Below are positions 1 to 11,699 of a stretch of 64,000 nt of DNA, piece after piece. The notes under the pieces are model-generated. The model saw only the letters and a program-made list of their open reading frames with translations. It made no database searches and was not told the DNA's origin. The position numbers were made by a program, and so were the translations under genes. The stretch spans positions 16,022,001 to 16,086,000 of the forward strand of contig NC_090704.1 of the NCBI RefSeq assembly GCF_040954835.1, written 5' to 3'. Numbering within the stretch: the first letter of the stretch is position 1; every line of letters begins with the position of its first letter. This DNA is from Lepisosteus oculatus (Eukaryota > Chordata > Actinopteri > Semionotiformes > Lepisosteidae).

Positions 1-1128
1 TGTAATGGCAGCCTCGAGGTAAAAGCTTCCTGCTTTTCCTCTGTGTTTTACTGCCTGCTCTGTGACTTCAGGGGTGGAGTCAGCACTCACTTGGGAGTGG
101 CTGAATTCATCCAGGCAGGAACCCTTCCGCTCAATCAGATAGACTGAGGGAGGGAGAGGGGGCGGGTCTGCGCCTCCTCCAGTGGAGAGTATCAGCTCAT
201 TCACGCTTCCGGCAGCCTTGGGGAGCGGTTGTCCCTGTCCTAATAAAGCTTGTTCAAGCCTGGCCAGGCGGGCGGCTACTGAATCCTTTTGTTCAGCCTT
301 TTCTAGCCCTTTCCCTCCCCCGGTGTTCTCATGGCACTTAGGACGCTGGGTGTGGTCCTGTGTGAGTGCTTTGGAACGGGGCTTAGCCAGCTCAGGAGCC
401 TGTGCTCCTTCGAGCAGGGGGGAATTAACCCTGCTGGCTCTGACGGCGAACACAGTCACTTTAGCAGCTTTTTGCTGAGAGCGACTTTGGACATCATACT
501 CCCAGGCTTTCTGCACGAATCTCTTAATATCAGTCATTTTCATGGTCTGTGCATCTGTATGCATTAAGATCATCTTTCTGACTGACAGGTGGAGATTCGC
601 AATGAATAAACCCTTGAAATGTGTGTTCTCTTCGCAACCCTCATCATTTCGCCCTGCAAAATAAGTTCATCTAAGTCTCTCGTAATATTCGCGAGGGGAC
701 TCTGCTCTCTCGTGCTTAATGTTAAGAGCGGCGGATATCGCAGCAGTCGGGTCAATAAACGCACTGTATTCTTCGATAAGTGCTTGACACAGCTCCTCAA
801 AATCATTACAGACTTCTTTCATCTGCCTAGCCATCCACTCATGTAAAGCTCTGCTGGTAGTTTTCCTGACCAGAAACACTTTCTCCTGTTCTGTGGTATT
901 TGGCAGGTACTGCAGGGTATACCTGAGGTCCTGAATATAACTCTCGATATTATTCTCTGACACTGCGGGGTCAAATCTCTCTATGTCCTTCGCTAGCTCT
1001 CTCAGAGAATGGAGATTTATTCTACTAGCTTCTCCGCTGACGGAGATATGGCAGAGATCGTGGTCAGACCTGTCGCTGCTAGAGAGAGTGCTTAATAGCG
1101 ACTCGAATTCAGACCTTTTAGCAGCCAT
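1..1128 (-). pseudogene. gag-like frame of the retroelement, one in-frame stop
   Basis: The frame opens with ATG at 1128 about 295 bases after the LTR, as expected for gag. The first 153 codons end at TGA (667-669), yet the same frame then stays open for about 220 more codons to the window edge. The segment downstream of the stop continues in the style of a capsid-like protein followed by a polar, proline-rich region. The TGA could derive from CGA by CpG decay. Similarity to fish retroelement Gag proteins is judged by eye (a tyrosine- and arginine-rich block just before the stop); no zinc knuckle is visible inside the window. It may be a dead copy, or the stop could be an assembly or population variant. 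Confidence 0.65.
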
Positions 1129-1380
1129 TGTTAAACTTAAAGAGTATTACTTTTAAGTACGAAATCACAGTTTTACCACAGAAAACCACAAGATCAAGTA
1201 TGCAATCAACCCGGTAGATTGCAAAAGATCACAAAACAATCAAGCACTGCTTAAAGAGCAAGGGGAACTTCTTTTCTTTCGGCTTTCAGCACACTGTATT
1301 GTCGTGTATGAAACCCGCGGCGTTTTATATTGAATTATTCCGCTTGGTTGACTCATTTCAGTCTTGCTACGCCCACTCAG

Positions 1381-1423
1381 GGAGGCCAAAAATGTAGGAA
1401 AACTGGCTCAGGGACGCCAAATA
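1381..1423 (-). other. putative primer-binding region after LTR copy 1
   Basis: Directly after the LTR end the minus strand reads TATTTGGCGTCCCTGAGCCA, followed about 15 bases later by a near-copy, TTTTTGGCCTCCCTGAGTGG. One of these TGG-initiated blocks is in the usual place of a tRNA primer-binding site. The matching tRNA was not identified. The same first block follows the LTR in both other copies. Confidence 0.5.
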
Positions 1424-2805
1424 TGTAACTGTAGTGGCTCCCTGAAGGCACCAGTTCTGTAGGGTTTGGGCATTTACTGAGACAATTATTAATTGTAGCA
1501 GTAAATCACAAAGTTGATTCTTTTGATGGCTTTAGAGTCCAACCATGTGACATAACTCAAACAACGCACACACACAGGTACTAATACACTAGGATACATT
1601 TATTAATACATAGAATATGCATGTAAACCTAACAGATCTTATCGAGAGGGTTTTCAGAATACAAAAGGTATATATTCAATCAGTTACAAAGTGTTACACA
1701 TATCAAGAGGACATACGTTCAGTATATCATTCATTAAGACCGTTTCGTAAATGAACTTGGTTATAACTTCTACATTAGATACCCGAAACAAGTACATAAC
1801 TCTTAGGAATTAAATTGATATCAACTGGTTGGGATAACAATTGAATTCTCGAGCTGTAATGCATTGAAGTTGAATACTCATCCAATCTCTGGGGATTCAG
1901 ATCTCCTGCGGGCACAAGAAACAGTTGCAGGCTGTTGCTGTCCAATCCGTGCTCTCTGGCTCCGTGCCAGGCTGTGCTGTGCGGCTTGCGACGGTGCGCT
2001 GCTGATGCTCACTGTTGGCTTTAACTAGCAAAGTTTGTGCACAGGAGAAAAGATGACTGTGGGTCCCAGCAAGTCAGGAAGAGGACCGGTTCGTTCCTGA
2101 TGAAGAGCTAGTTCTGAATAGTGATTCAGCTGTCCACAGTTCCGACCTGTTCACGAGGCCTGCTGCTGGTTACTCTCTGGCAACCTCCACTCTAGACTCT
2201 TAGAACAAAGGAAAGTTCTGGCACTCGGACACACTGGCCATTCCGTGGTTGTCCGGGCTGTGTCTCAGGATGGTCAGGAGGCACCCTGCGAAAATGTCCT
2301 TCCCTTGGGAGCTTTCTGCTCCTGGGCCATCCTGCCCTGGAATTCTCCTTTGAATTCCCTTTAGAACAGTCCACAGAATTCTCCTGAATCCCTTCTGAAT
2401 CTCCCAGGCTCTCTGTGTTGCCTGTTTTTACCTGGAGGAACTTCAGCTCATTGATTGGCTGAAAGTTCCATGGGCAGAGTCCCACGTGGGTTACTCGGCC
2501 CTACCAGTCCCTGATTGGTTGATCAAGGTGAGATATGGGTCACTTAGTCCTGACACTTTGTAATGCAGTCCAGATGTCCAACTGGCACTCCCTAGACAGA
2601 TAGGCGCCAATGGATGACCATTATTCATGATAGCCAGGCTTAGCTAAGTGCATCCCCCTTTGGGAGCTGTCCTAAGAAACCCTAAATCACCCTGCACGAA
2701 TAGTCTCTCTGTGGCTGCACCACAGAGATGAACAGAGAAATGGGGCCTCATTTGGGAAGCTCAGAAACACTTAATTCTGCCTTATTAATAAGCCTCGCCG
2801 CTACA
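1424..2805 (-). repeat. LTR copy 1 (family A)
   Basis: The ends follow the TG...CA rule: on the minus strand it starts TGTAGCGGCGAGG and ends AGTTACA. The boundaries were set by comparison with the two other copies in the window, whose homology begins and ends at the same bases. A polyadenylation hexamer (AATAAA, minus strand) lies in the 3' third, about 180 bases before the LTR end, as in the other copies. It is the 5' LTR of the gag-bearing element to its left. Confidence 0.8.
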
Positions 2806-2905
2806 ATATACAGTATTTAGCATGAATTCAGTTATACTGCTCAGGGTTACACGGTCACCTTGAGGAGTCTTTCTATAGACTCCTATGAAGAAGGTATGGC
2901 TTGAA

Positions 2906-3408
2906 GCGTGTGGGATGGTTGGGGTAAAAGAACTGAGGGAATTAACTAAAAGTCCTTACTAGAAGTTTGTATTATATCTTGTTAACTTTGTATCTTTTTA
3001 CTTATATTTTACTAAATCTGTCTCAGGATATCGGGTCTCAAAAGATAACATAGCCACATGATGTCTTTATGCATAGCTGACATAGTTCTCAGGGAAATTA
3101 CCAAGTGACCTCTCCTGGAACAAATGGTCTATTCAGCAGAAGGGGCTGCTTGTCACGCAAGGCCGCCAGTAAAGGATATACTGTATATGTAATGGTCAGC
3201 CTTTTAGAATTACCATATATAGCCACAATGCAAGTAAAGAGTCATGTGGGAGTGTATCTTGTATCATTTGTTTCACTGTATAAAAGAGCATTGTAAGCAT
3301 TGTCTTTGAAGTCTTGTGCCACACGATGCAAGACTTCCATATGCATATGAATAAAGATGACTTTCAACACACAAACGCTCAGCTGATGCCGTTTTTTCTG
3401 GCACAATA
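2906..3408 (+). repeat. probable solo LTR (different family)
   Basis: A promoter-like layout is visible: TATAAAAG at 3279-3286, then AATAAA at 3350-3355, then about 50 bases ending TCTGGCACA. A start near TGTGGGATGG (about 2909) would give TG...CA termini. No flanking coding region or second copy exists in the window, so the boundaries are inferred. Confidence 0.4.
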
Positions 3409-3779
3409 GAACAAACTCCATCTGTCATGTTTTCCAATAATCCAGAGGTGATCTTGCCTGTCAGCAGTTAGCCTGTGCACTTTATCTTTCCATCAGTTCA
3501 ATTTGAAACAAAGATCCAGACATGCAGCTAGCTTTGCAAGGCATCTCTAAGGATAACTGCTTCAATAGCACCATCTTGTCATTGTAGGTTCCAATGGTGT
3601 ATGCATATGATATGAGCATCAGACATGTTTACAGTATATACCATATAGAGATGACTGTCAGTATCTTGTCTCCCTGGACCTTCTTGATAAATTTTGTAAA
3701 GGGTTTGTATGATTATAAGGGCAATTTATGAAGTTTGTTTTTTAAGACTTGTGAGTGTGAGTGTCTCATTTTAAAATAT

Positions 3780-5960
3780 TGCTCGGCTCTGATTTCAACA
3801 TGGTGATGGACCCCTCTATGGATTATTCCAGCTCCACAAACACCAGTGCCCAGTCACATGCAACTGCAGACTTAAAGCACTGCGTATTGGATATACAGTA
3901 GGTTTAACTTACTGTTTCAAGTATTCAGTCCTACAATCAGGGAATACACCTACAGAACCTGTATTTCTCTCATAGGCACATAATGTATTCCAGGATTCCA
4001 GATAGAGCAAACAGGAGTGCAGAAGCGCACAGCCCTGGCAAGTCCGGCTGGAGATGGAAAATTGTGTTGAAATTTATTATCATCGCTGACAGATTGACAT
4101 ATAAGACTTTAATCATATCTACTTAATCTTTGCCCAGTCCAAAGTGATCCAATACAGCCCCAAAGATATTCCCATTCCAAGCGAACAAAAGACTTGAGAT
4201 TATTATATGATCAGTTATATGAAGGGGCCTTTGGATATTATCTGAGGCCAATCTTTGGTCTTGATGTATCAAGCTAGTCATGAACATCTTAATGGAATGG
4301 TCAAGAACGTTTACAGTATATAAGTACTGTATGAAGTTAGCTATTAATTAAGGAAATTTTTTGCAATTACCTAGGCCCTTCTCTTTCTTTAATAAGAGTA
4401 TGTTTGCCGTATTTACATATCTACAAAAGCTGCATTTACTCACAGTATTCCTAATCATGACCTCACCAGTTTGTCTCAGCAGTAAAGTGGGAGCTCTGGC
4501 TGTATCCCTTCAAGGCCAGGGGACCAGTCTTTTGGGATAGACTATAGAGCTGCTTTACACTCCTCCAGACAGAGGAGCACCAAGTATTGTTGCTTCAACC
4601 TGGTTGAGTCTGGGAAGCTTATGGGTTGTCAAAAATCTTGAATATTTTTCTCAGTCAAATTGGCCATGGGGGTGTGTAAAGTTTGATAAAAATAATGGAA
4701 TTCAGAATTTATTTGGTGAGGATCAGACAGTGGAGTACCATTACTGGATTTAATTTAAAGATAATGCGCACCAGCTTTTTACTGCACAATTTGAGCGCTC
4801 ATAAGGGACTTTGTCTTACATAATATCTACAATATGCATATTCCAATAGTAAAGCTGGTGGGTTTTACAAATTAAGAATTCAGCTAATTTCTGTTCACAT
4901 TTAACTAGATTAAGTTCTTTGACAGTAAAGTCTGAGAATTTAGACTGTTGGGTATGTTCTAAAATTTTTATTTTTCAGATCTGAAATTTTTTTAGCCTGT
5001 TCTTGTTTAAATAGGATGGAAATTTAGTTGGAAAATCCCTGAAAAACCCTCTCGGTGTATCCCCTAATATATGGGGATACTTTTCTGAGCCCTTATTGAA
5101 TACGATAAATTCAAGAAATCATGTTTGAAATTCAAACTTAAATCTGTGTTATATCATAGAGATGTGTTGAAATACCATCTGGGGGCAGGAGATAAGGAAT
5201 CGGTATCGACCTTCTGGCTGCACAAGAGTGATCTGAAATTCTGTTTTGCATTATCTCACAGCCCTGCCTAAAATGCTTAAATGATGTACCAAATCTCCTG
5301 TCTTTCGTAACTATGTCTAATCAACCTATTCCATTTTCTTTATGGAAGAATAGAGGCATGCACACTTCAATGATATAATTGAACATACAGTAATACTCTG
5401 CTTACATTTGAGGACCTCAAATTAAAGTATACATTTCAAGGTACCTCTTCATTTTTGTATCTGCATTAGTGCTCTGCAATTCATGCTTACAGAGGGCCTT
5501 GGGGGATACAGTTATCATTACACTAGTTGCAGGATTTTTTTTTAAATATTGATAAAAAGAAAAACATACAGTAATTCCAAATAATACATTTTCTTTTCTT
5601 GAAGGCAAGATATCAGAAATTAACTGTTCACTATACGTGGGCTAGATTTCTGCAGATGACATTACATGGACAAAGTTGACATACATTATGCCTCCAGAAA
5701 TCCTAATCATCAGTTTATACATTCAATCTCATCTACAGATCTCATTTTATCTGTCAAAAAAGATATCTAATGAAATTGGCACCATTGGAACTATGCTGTG
5801 TTCTTGGGATGCTGTGGGCACTTTTATGCATATGTTTTAGGACTGTTGGGAGGTGAAATGTTTCTTGCTGAAACAGCCAAGACACCTATATTACTTCATG
5901 GCAAACACAAAATATTTGAACGATTAAAAAAAATCTTTCTTTTGTGTCTCCCCTTATGTT
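3780..5960 (+). mobile_element. decayed L1-like LINE ORF2 remnant
   Basis: Broken translations on the plus strand resemble L1-type ORF2. Near 3787 a DFN-(V/M)-(M/L)-D-P block matches the endonuclease domain, near 3920-4000 there is a second endonuclease-like block (TY..., then Y-S-R-I-like), and near 5800-5870 a CWDAVGTFMHMFxDCW-like block matches the cysteine-rich C-terminus. Frames shift repeatedly and no long ORF survives. The assignment rests on motif recognition only. Confidence 0.5.
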
Positions 5961-7955
5961 TCATAACTTAAAGAGAGGGAGAGGAGGGGATGAGGAAGGT
6001 AATAGGAGAATATAGGTGAGAGGGAGGAACGAGTAGAGGGGAGAGGGAGGAACTTCACTGGGTTTTGTCTTCTTATTTTTGACATACAATTCCTTTGCAT
6101 TCACTTTACACCATATATATACTGTACATACTTTGATATTGTTATCTCCCTGCAAAAGTTAATAAATTATTGGTCACAAAAAATAAATATTATAATACAA
6201 AAGCACATAAAATGTTACAGTATATGGAAATAGCTGGATTATAAAATAATAGAAAAATCAGGTCAAATAAAGCAAATATAAAATAACAGCTGAAAAATAA
6301 CCTGGAGTGGTAATATGCTGGTCAAATATGCTGGTGATGTGTCAGGAATTAGAAATAAAATGTTGGACCTGAACATTATTGAAGAAAGTCCATGATTGTG
6401 CAAATTCCTAAACCACATATACGGCTCTTTTGTAAAGACTAGAGCTGGACAGCTTTTTAGCATACCTGTTCATTTGATTCAGTTCAGTTAAATCAATCAA
6501 TTCAAAAGATTCTTTAATTTCATTCATTTGATTCACTAAGCCACTTGAATGGAAAAGCACCACTGAATAGAATCTGTGTCAGTAAATGAAATAGTGCTGC
6601 TGAATCTAGTCTGTCTAAGAACAACTCAATGCTACCAAATACCATATTCAAATAAATAAATATTTAAATGAGGCTTGCTCATTTACAAAGCTAAATGGAA
6701 AATAAGACATAATGACATTTGAGGAATGATTATTTTTGCGAAAATACTAGAGTAAGTATTATGTACAGTATAGACAGTTAAGTTTATGAGAGCTTTGCCT
6801 GTTTGCCACGTACAGTTGTTGCTTACAGGTTAAAAGGCAGCAAAATATAAGTGAAAATAATGCCAAACTATACACATTTTATTACACTGAATTACCACAA
6901 TCCTGTTATAATATTAGATTAGGTAATGAAAAAGTGTCACATCAAATGTATTTTTATTTAAAAAAAAATAAGTTCAAATTATTAATGGAGAACTTAGAAA
7001 ATTACAAAACAGAAACATGACAAGTTTTTCATTTTATAACCCATCAAATTAAGGTTAGTTAAATCTTTAACAGTGGAATTATAATGGAAAGAATTTTTAC
7101 ATAAAACACAGTATGATTGCTTAATGTTCATTATTTTGCATTGAACTTGAGTTTCTCTGTTCCTAGAAGTTCATATATACAGAGATTTAGTTTGTTTGCT
7201 GTGGGATCTTATACCTGAAAAATACAACAGCCTTTTATTTGCATTATATTTGTATTTATTTTAATAAATGTGTAATGTTTGTAATGTTTACAACAAAATT
7301 AATTAGGCATTTACAAAAATAAATTAATTTGGTATATATGTTTATTTAACAATTTACATATGTATTTAAGAACTGTCGCATTTCTTAAATGTTTAATTTG
7401 TTCATCATTATTTAATTATTTTAATCATTATTTAATCACTGAACTCAGTTACCAAAAATTCACAGATAAGTTTGGCATTCATATGAAGCAGTAAAGTTAC
7501 ACCAGTCTTTGTTGTTGTAATGCATAAATAATCAGAGTAGAGTTTGTTAAAAGTCACAAAGCAGTTCAGCGAAGGCTTGAAATGAGTTTTAATTTGTTAC
7601 CAAAAAGGAGATTTTCTGGAGAACACCCATAAATACAAACACACAGGGTATTTCCGATGGTGCTCTGAATTCAAGAGGTTTTCAATCAAATTTTATAGTC
7701 TGAGTACAGACCTGGCCACTCTCTAATGTTGCTATTAAATGGATAATTTTTAGAAGTGTGCATTGCATATGCATTAGAACCTATACAAAATAGTTTCACA
7801 GAATAATGCCTTTTTCTGATAAGGTTATAACTGCCTTTCAATTATTGCTGTTACATACAGTATAAAACAGGTGTCTGTCTCTCTCTGCAAAGAATACATT
7901 TAGAATGCATTCAGATCAGGTCAGGAATGAAAACAGGTGAGATTAGATTCTACAA
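5961..7955. other. AT-rich spacer, no gene seen
   Basis: Apart from a purine-rich run (about 5970-6050) and long A/T-rich stretches, I see no coding exon, RNA gene or clear repeat boundary. It lies 3' of the CYP2 pseudogene and may contain its former 3' untranslated region. Confidence 0.5.
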
Positions 7956-8017
7956 TCAGGCTCTTTGACTAAAGTAAAGTATATGAATGCCAGTTCTATT
8001 GTATCTGTAAAATTCTT

Positions 8018-8190
8018 TCAGCGAGATACTGCACAGATCCTGAATTGCTTTGGTCTCAGTGTTGTTCCCATACTGAACTCCAGACTGGGATCCTCTCAAG
8101 GAGGAGAGAATCTGAATCTCTGAAGAAGGGAAGTGAAGAACAGAAACAGCTCCATCCATGCCAGCTGTTCCCCCAGATACACTCTCTTCC
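8018..8190 (-). pseudogene. CYP2 pseudogene exon 9, haem cysteine lost
   Basis: It begins [19 protein letters not shown]: the thiolate cysteine of the FxxGxRxCxG signature is a tyrosine (TAT), and the arginine of LARME is tryptophan (TGG). A TGA interrupts the frame about 34 codons in. The exon still ends ICAVSR-stop (stop at 8018-8020), the same C-terminus as the intact gene. Confidence 0.93.
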
Positions 8191-8288
8191 CTGAAAGAAA
8201 TAAAATGGCAGTAAATATTATGGAGATTTATGAAAGAACGAGTTGTAAAATAAAAATTACAGTGCCCCATAATATCTGTATGTTGCTT

Positions 8289-8495
8289 AATACACACACA
8301 ATCACACCAGGGCCAATTTTGCCCAGAAGCCAATTAACCTTCCTAACTGTAGGTCTTTACATTGTGGGCAGAAACCCACGTGAACACAGAAAACATACAA
8401 ACTCTACACTGATAGGATCCCAGAAATTGAACCCAATGACCCAGTACTCCGACAAAACCATGCTTACCACTGTGCCTAATTCTGCCTTTCAGATA
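8289..8495 (-). mobile_element. tRNA-derived SINE (V-SINE-like), in pseudogene intron 8
   Basis: On the minus strand it shows the familiar fish SINE order: CACAGTGGTAAGCATGG (A-box region), TGGGTTCAATTTC (B-box region), GTAGAGTTTGTATGTT, then TTAATTGGCTTCTGGG and a GTGTGTGT-like tail. It is diverged. Its orientation matches that of the pseudogene. Confidence 0.75.
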
Positions 8496-8562
8496 TGTAC
8501 ACAAATTATTTCACAACACTTCATGAAATACATAGATATTCACATTAAAATCAAATAAATAC

Positions 8563-8699
8563 CAGCTGAGAATGGCATGAATGCAGCTCTTCTTATAAAC
8601 TTCCCATATTTTAGAAAGTGTCCTAGATTGAATGTATCTGGTGTTGCCCTCTCCCTTCTGTCAAACAGCACTGAGGTTATGTTTGGTCACAGTTGTTCC
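8563..8699 (-). pseudogene. CYP2 pseudogene exon 8
   Basis: After a CTGTAG acceptor it begins GTTV, then shifts frame and continues as [19 protein letters not shown] and AAFMPFSAG before a GTATTT donor. The length is 137 against 142 bases. Confidence 0.88.
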
Positions 8700-8961
8700 C
8701 TACAGGATCGGAGAAAACATAAAATATTAACTTTTACCACTGTTGACTTTGTGTTTACTTTAGTGAGCATACATACCTAAGATACTGGACTCATACATTT
8801 CTAAATAGGTCTGTCCCTTTTCAGGCCAAAAAGGCCCATGGAGAATGGGGGCAAGGGCACTGGAGGTGGAGGTGATGTGGTCTATTACACCTGGAAGGAT
8901 TAATCCCCTGTACTCATTTGGAAAGTAGGCTGAGACATTTCTAAATACAATACAATCCAAT

Positions 8962-9535
8962 GTCAGCAGCCATATCACTCTGAAACTCACAACTGGCAAC
9001 TCACTGAAGCTAAGCAGGTGTGAGCCTGGTCAGTACCTGGATGGTAGACCTCCTGGGAAAAACTAAGGTTGCTGCTGGAGGAGGTGTTAGTGGGGCCAGC
9101 AGGGGGCGCTCACCCTGTGGTCTGTGGGGGTTCTAATGCCCCAGTATAGTGACGGGGATACTATACTGTAAACAGGCACCGTCCTTCTGATGAGCCATAA
9201 AACCGAGGCCATCTGTGGTCATTAAAATTCCCAGGGCGTTTCCCGAAAAGAGTAGAGGTGTAATCCCGGCATCCTGGACAAATTTCCCATTGGCCCTTAC
9301 CAATCATGGCCTCCTAATAATCCCCATCTAAGAATGGGCTTCATTACGCTTCTCTCCTCCCCACCGATAGCTGATGTGTGGTGAGTGTTCTGGCACATTA
9401 TGGCTGCCGTTGCATCATCCAGGTGGATGCTGCACATTGATGGTGGTGGTGGAGGGGAGTCCCCATTACCTGTAAAGCACTTTGAGTGGAGTGTCCAAAA
9501 AAGCACTATATAAGTGTAAGCAATTATTATTATTA
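8962..9535 (+). mobile_element. 5S-rRNA-derived SINE (SINE3-like), in pseudogene intron 7
   Basis: The head copies the 5S rRNA internal promoter: GAAGCTAAGCAGG, then CCTGGTCAGTACCTGGATGG and AGACCTCCTGGGAA. It continues into a long body with AGCAGGGGGCGCTC and ends in the tail CTGTAAAGCACTTTGAGTGG, AGCACTATATAA and an ATT-rich end. This is the structure of 5S-derived SINEs of fish. Confidence 0.88.
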
Positions 9536-9574
9536 ATACAAATTTTCAGATACATGTCAAAATGTTTGTGACAC

Positions 9575-9758
9575 AAGAAAATATACCCTCCTATGGTTAT
9601 GTCAGTAGAAGCGATCCTGGGTAGGTTCAAGGGTACAATGTTCCCCATCCTTAGGACTTAATGGATTACAGCATCAGTGTAGGGCATGTTGGGTCTGTCT
9701 GCTATGGAGGGCTGTCGTCTCTGTGCAACTACTTTGTCTATCTCTGCCAGGACCTTCT
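9575..9758 (-). pseudogene. CYP2 pseudogene exon 7, ExxR destroyed
   Basis: It encodes [28 protein letters not shown], then TAA in place of the ExxR glutamate, then VLRMGNIVPLNLPRIAS. The 3' end and donor are degenerate (about 184 bases against 188). Confidence 0.9.
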
Positions 9759-10339
9759 CTATGCAAAGACATAGACTTCTTTCTATGCTGCAGGGTGGGT
9801 ACGGATCCTGTACACTAAGTTGTTGTAAGAAGTTTTTTTTGTCACAGTCAAATCAATTTTCAATCAATTCCATCATGGTATTCCATAACTTAATGCATGA
9901 TTTGTATAGCTGCATTAGACACCTACAGTAACTTGTTAGTAAAGACGTTAAAGCAGTGATCCTATTTAACTAAAAGCCTATTAGTTTTTTTTTTAATTTT
10001 GAAAACCACAAACCTGCTAGATTTAATTTAAGATGAACTCTTTAGTCAACTGAATCCTTAAAAGAAACCAAGAATTTGGTTCAGCTGGAGCCTTTGCAAT
10101 ATTTTGTTTTCTACTCAGAGTTTGAAGATCTTTGAAGAGTTTGAAGGTTAAATAACAGTCTCAAAATATGATTAGGAATTGAAAACAAAGAGTTCAACTT
10201 AAGCCAATTACAAGCTCTATTTAGGTTTCAATTATTTAATTGAGTGCTAGGGTGAAACAAAGACTTACAGGAGTGGGGATCCCCAGGACCAGAACTGGGA
10301 ATGCCTGTTCTGCACAACACTAGTGATACAAATAGTTAC

Positions 10340-10460
10340 CTTGCATTTCTGGGTATTTAATCATATAAAGAAGAGCCCAGAGTAGAGTGGTTGCTGTGCC
10401 AAATCCAAAGTGCAATAGCATGTTTTCTTCAGCAAAACCTGCTTCAGTATCATTATTGCG
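10340..10460 (-). pseudogene. CYP2 pseudogene exon 6 with I-helix deletion
   Basis: It encodes EENMLLHFGFGTATTLLWAL and then LYMIKYPEMQ. Compared with the 142-base exon of the intact gene it is 121 bases, an in-frame loss of 21 bases. The lost segment includes the A-G-x-E-T-T oxygen-activation motif. Confidence 0.9.
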
Positions 10461-11016
10461 CTACAAAACAAAAACAGATATAAAAATCGAAATGTTTTAG
10501 CAAAGTGTCTACTGTATGGAATATTCCAAGCATGATACAGTATGTCAATTAATAATAATCAAAGAATAGAATATGAATGTAGCTAATTTGAAATGACAAA
10601 ACCATAGCAATCACTTGTGTTTTTTAACTTTTATACTGTTGGTTTATCTCAATTGAATAAATTATTGAATTTTTTCATAATCCAACAACATGGATTGTGA
10701 CAAGTAAATTCATTATACCTGGCAGTCTGTAATCTTTTCAATACATTTTTTTCAGAAAATGTTGTGACCCCTTAAGAGATCTGTTTGAATCTTCAGCTAA
10801 TTAAAAAAAAATCGGCAAACATATTTTGTAAGTCAGGTTATTTTGTTAGTCAAACAGTTCATCAGATACAGTACTTCTATATGAAATGATATTCTTACAA
10901 ATCTACAAATCAAAATGCGTTCATATTGTAACAACTCATCAGCAACTACTCTATTCTTGTATACTTACCTATATATATATACCTGCCTGTGACTCAGAAA
11001 CACTCCACTCTTTTAC

Positions 11017-11192
11017 CTTTTCCATCTCACCCAGGTAGCAGTCAATGTAGTCCCTGGGGGCTGAAGGGTCCCAGTTCTTTCTGTGTTCGTCAATCTTAGA
11101 TTTTACAAAAGATATCACAGCATTCTAGCATGAGATGTTTTTCCTGTGGGCCCAGGAATTCTTCTCATTATCCAGGGGAACAAATTATAAAT
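11017..11192 (-). pseudogene. CYP2 pseudogene exon 5
   Basis: It starts IYNLFPWIMRRIPGP and ends WDPSAPRDYIDCYLGEMEK before a GTAAAA donor. At 176 bases it is one short of the 177-base family standard. The frame shifts after the PGP block and a TAG then appears before the frame of the second half. Confidence 0.88.
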
Positions 11193-11351
11193 CTATATTT
11201 TAAAATAAAGACAAAGGCCAAGCTTAAGTTTCAAGGTAGGAAATTATGTATGTATAGTGCAGTCCTAAACAGTAATCTATCCACAGGAGCTGTTTCTGCT
11301 GTTTACTCCACATGGAAATTTTAGAAATTATATGAAGCAGAAAAGCTGTAC

Positions 11352-11510
11352 TTGCATGTGTCCAATTGCTCCCATCTAAAAAGACAGCTTCATCAATTAA
11401 CCTCAGCAACTCCTGAAAGCCACTGTACTCAAACCTGTCTCCAAACACCAAACAGCAGATGATGTTTGAGACGGCATTATTTATGGTGAAACGGGGATCA
11501 AATGGTAGTC
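11352..11510 (-). pseudogene. CYP2 pseudogene exon 4
   Basis: It follows a TTTCAG acceptor and encodes the block [19 protein letters not shown], then VFGDRFEY and LLRLIDEAV, which aligns codon by codon with exon 4 of the gene at 22200-22360. The length is 159 against 161, so the exon end is out of phase. Confidence 0.88.
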
Positions 11511-11699
11511 CTGAAATAATAAAAAGATGTATACAGAGTATTACACTTTCTGTGTATTAATAAGTATGAATACTTTCTTGAGAAAAAATGAAATTGTTTT
11601 AAAGCTTTGAATTCATCCTCCATGGATTTGGTAGTCTTAGACTCAACATCTCAAAGTGCTCCACAAATTATCCCCATATTGCATTAAAGGATTTCAGTA

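Larger units (their letters stand above)
1..2805 (-). mobile_element. LTR retroelement, 5' part (LTR + leader + gag), runs off left edge
   Basis: Read on the minus strand this is a retroelement cut by the window edge: an LTR of 1,382 bp (2805 to 1424), a short leader, then a gag-like frame beginning at 1128 and still open (after one stop) at base 1. Two further LTRs of the same family lie at 23622-25007 (minus) and 43161-44488 (plus). Pol, env and the 3' LTR are not in the window, so whether this is an endogenous retrovirus or a Ty3-like retrotransposon cannot be settled here. Confidence 0.8.

Noticed and set aside
8133..8780. Plus-strand ORFs of 141 and 67 codons
   Set aside because: They are shadows of minus-strand pseudogene exons 8-9 and of a SINE.
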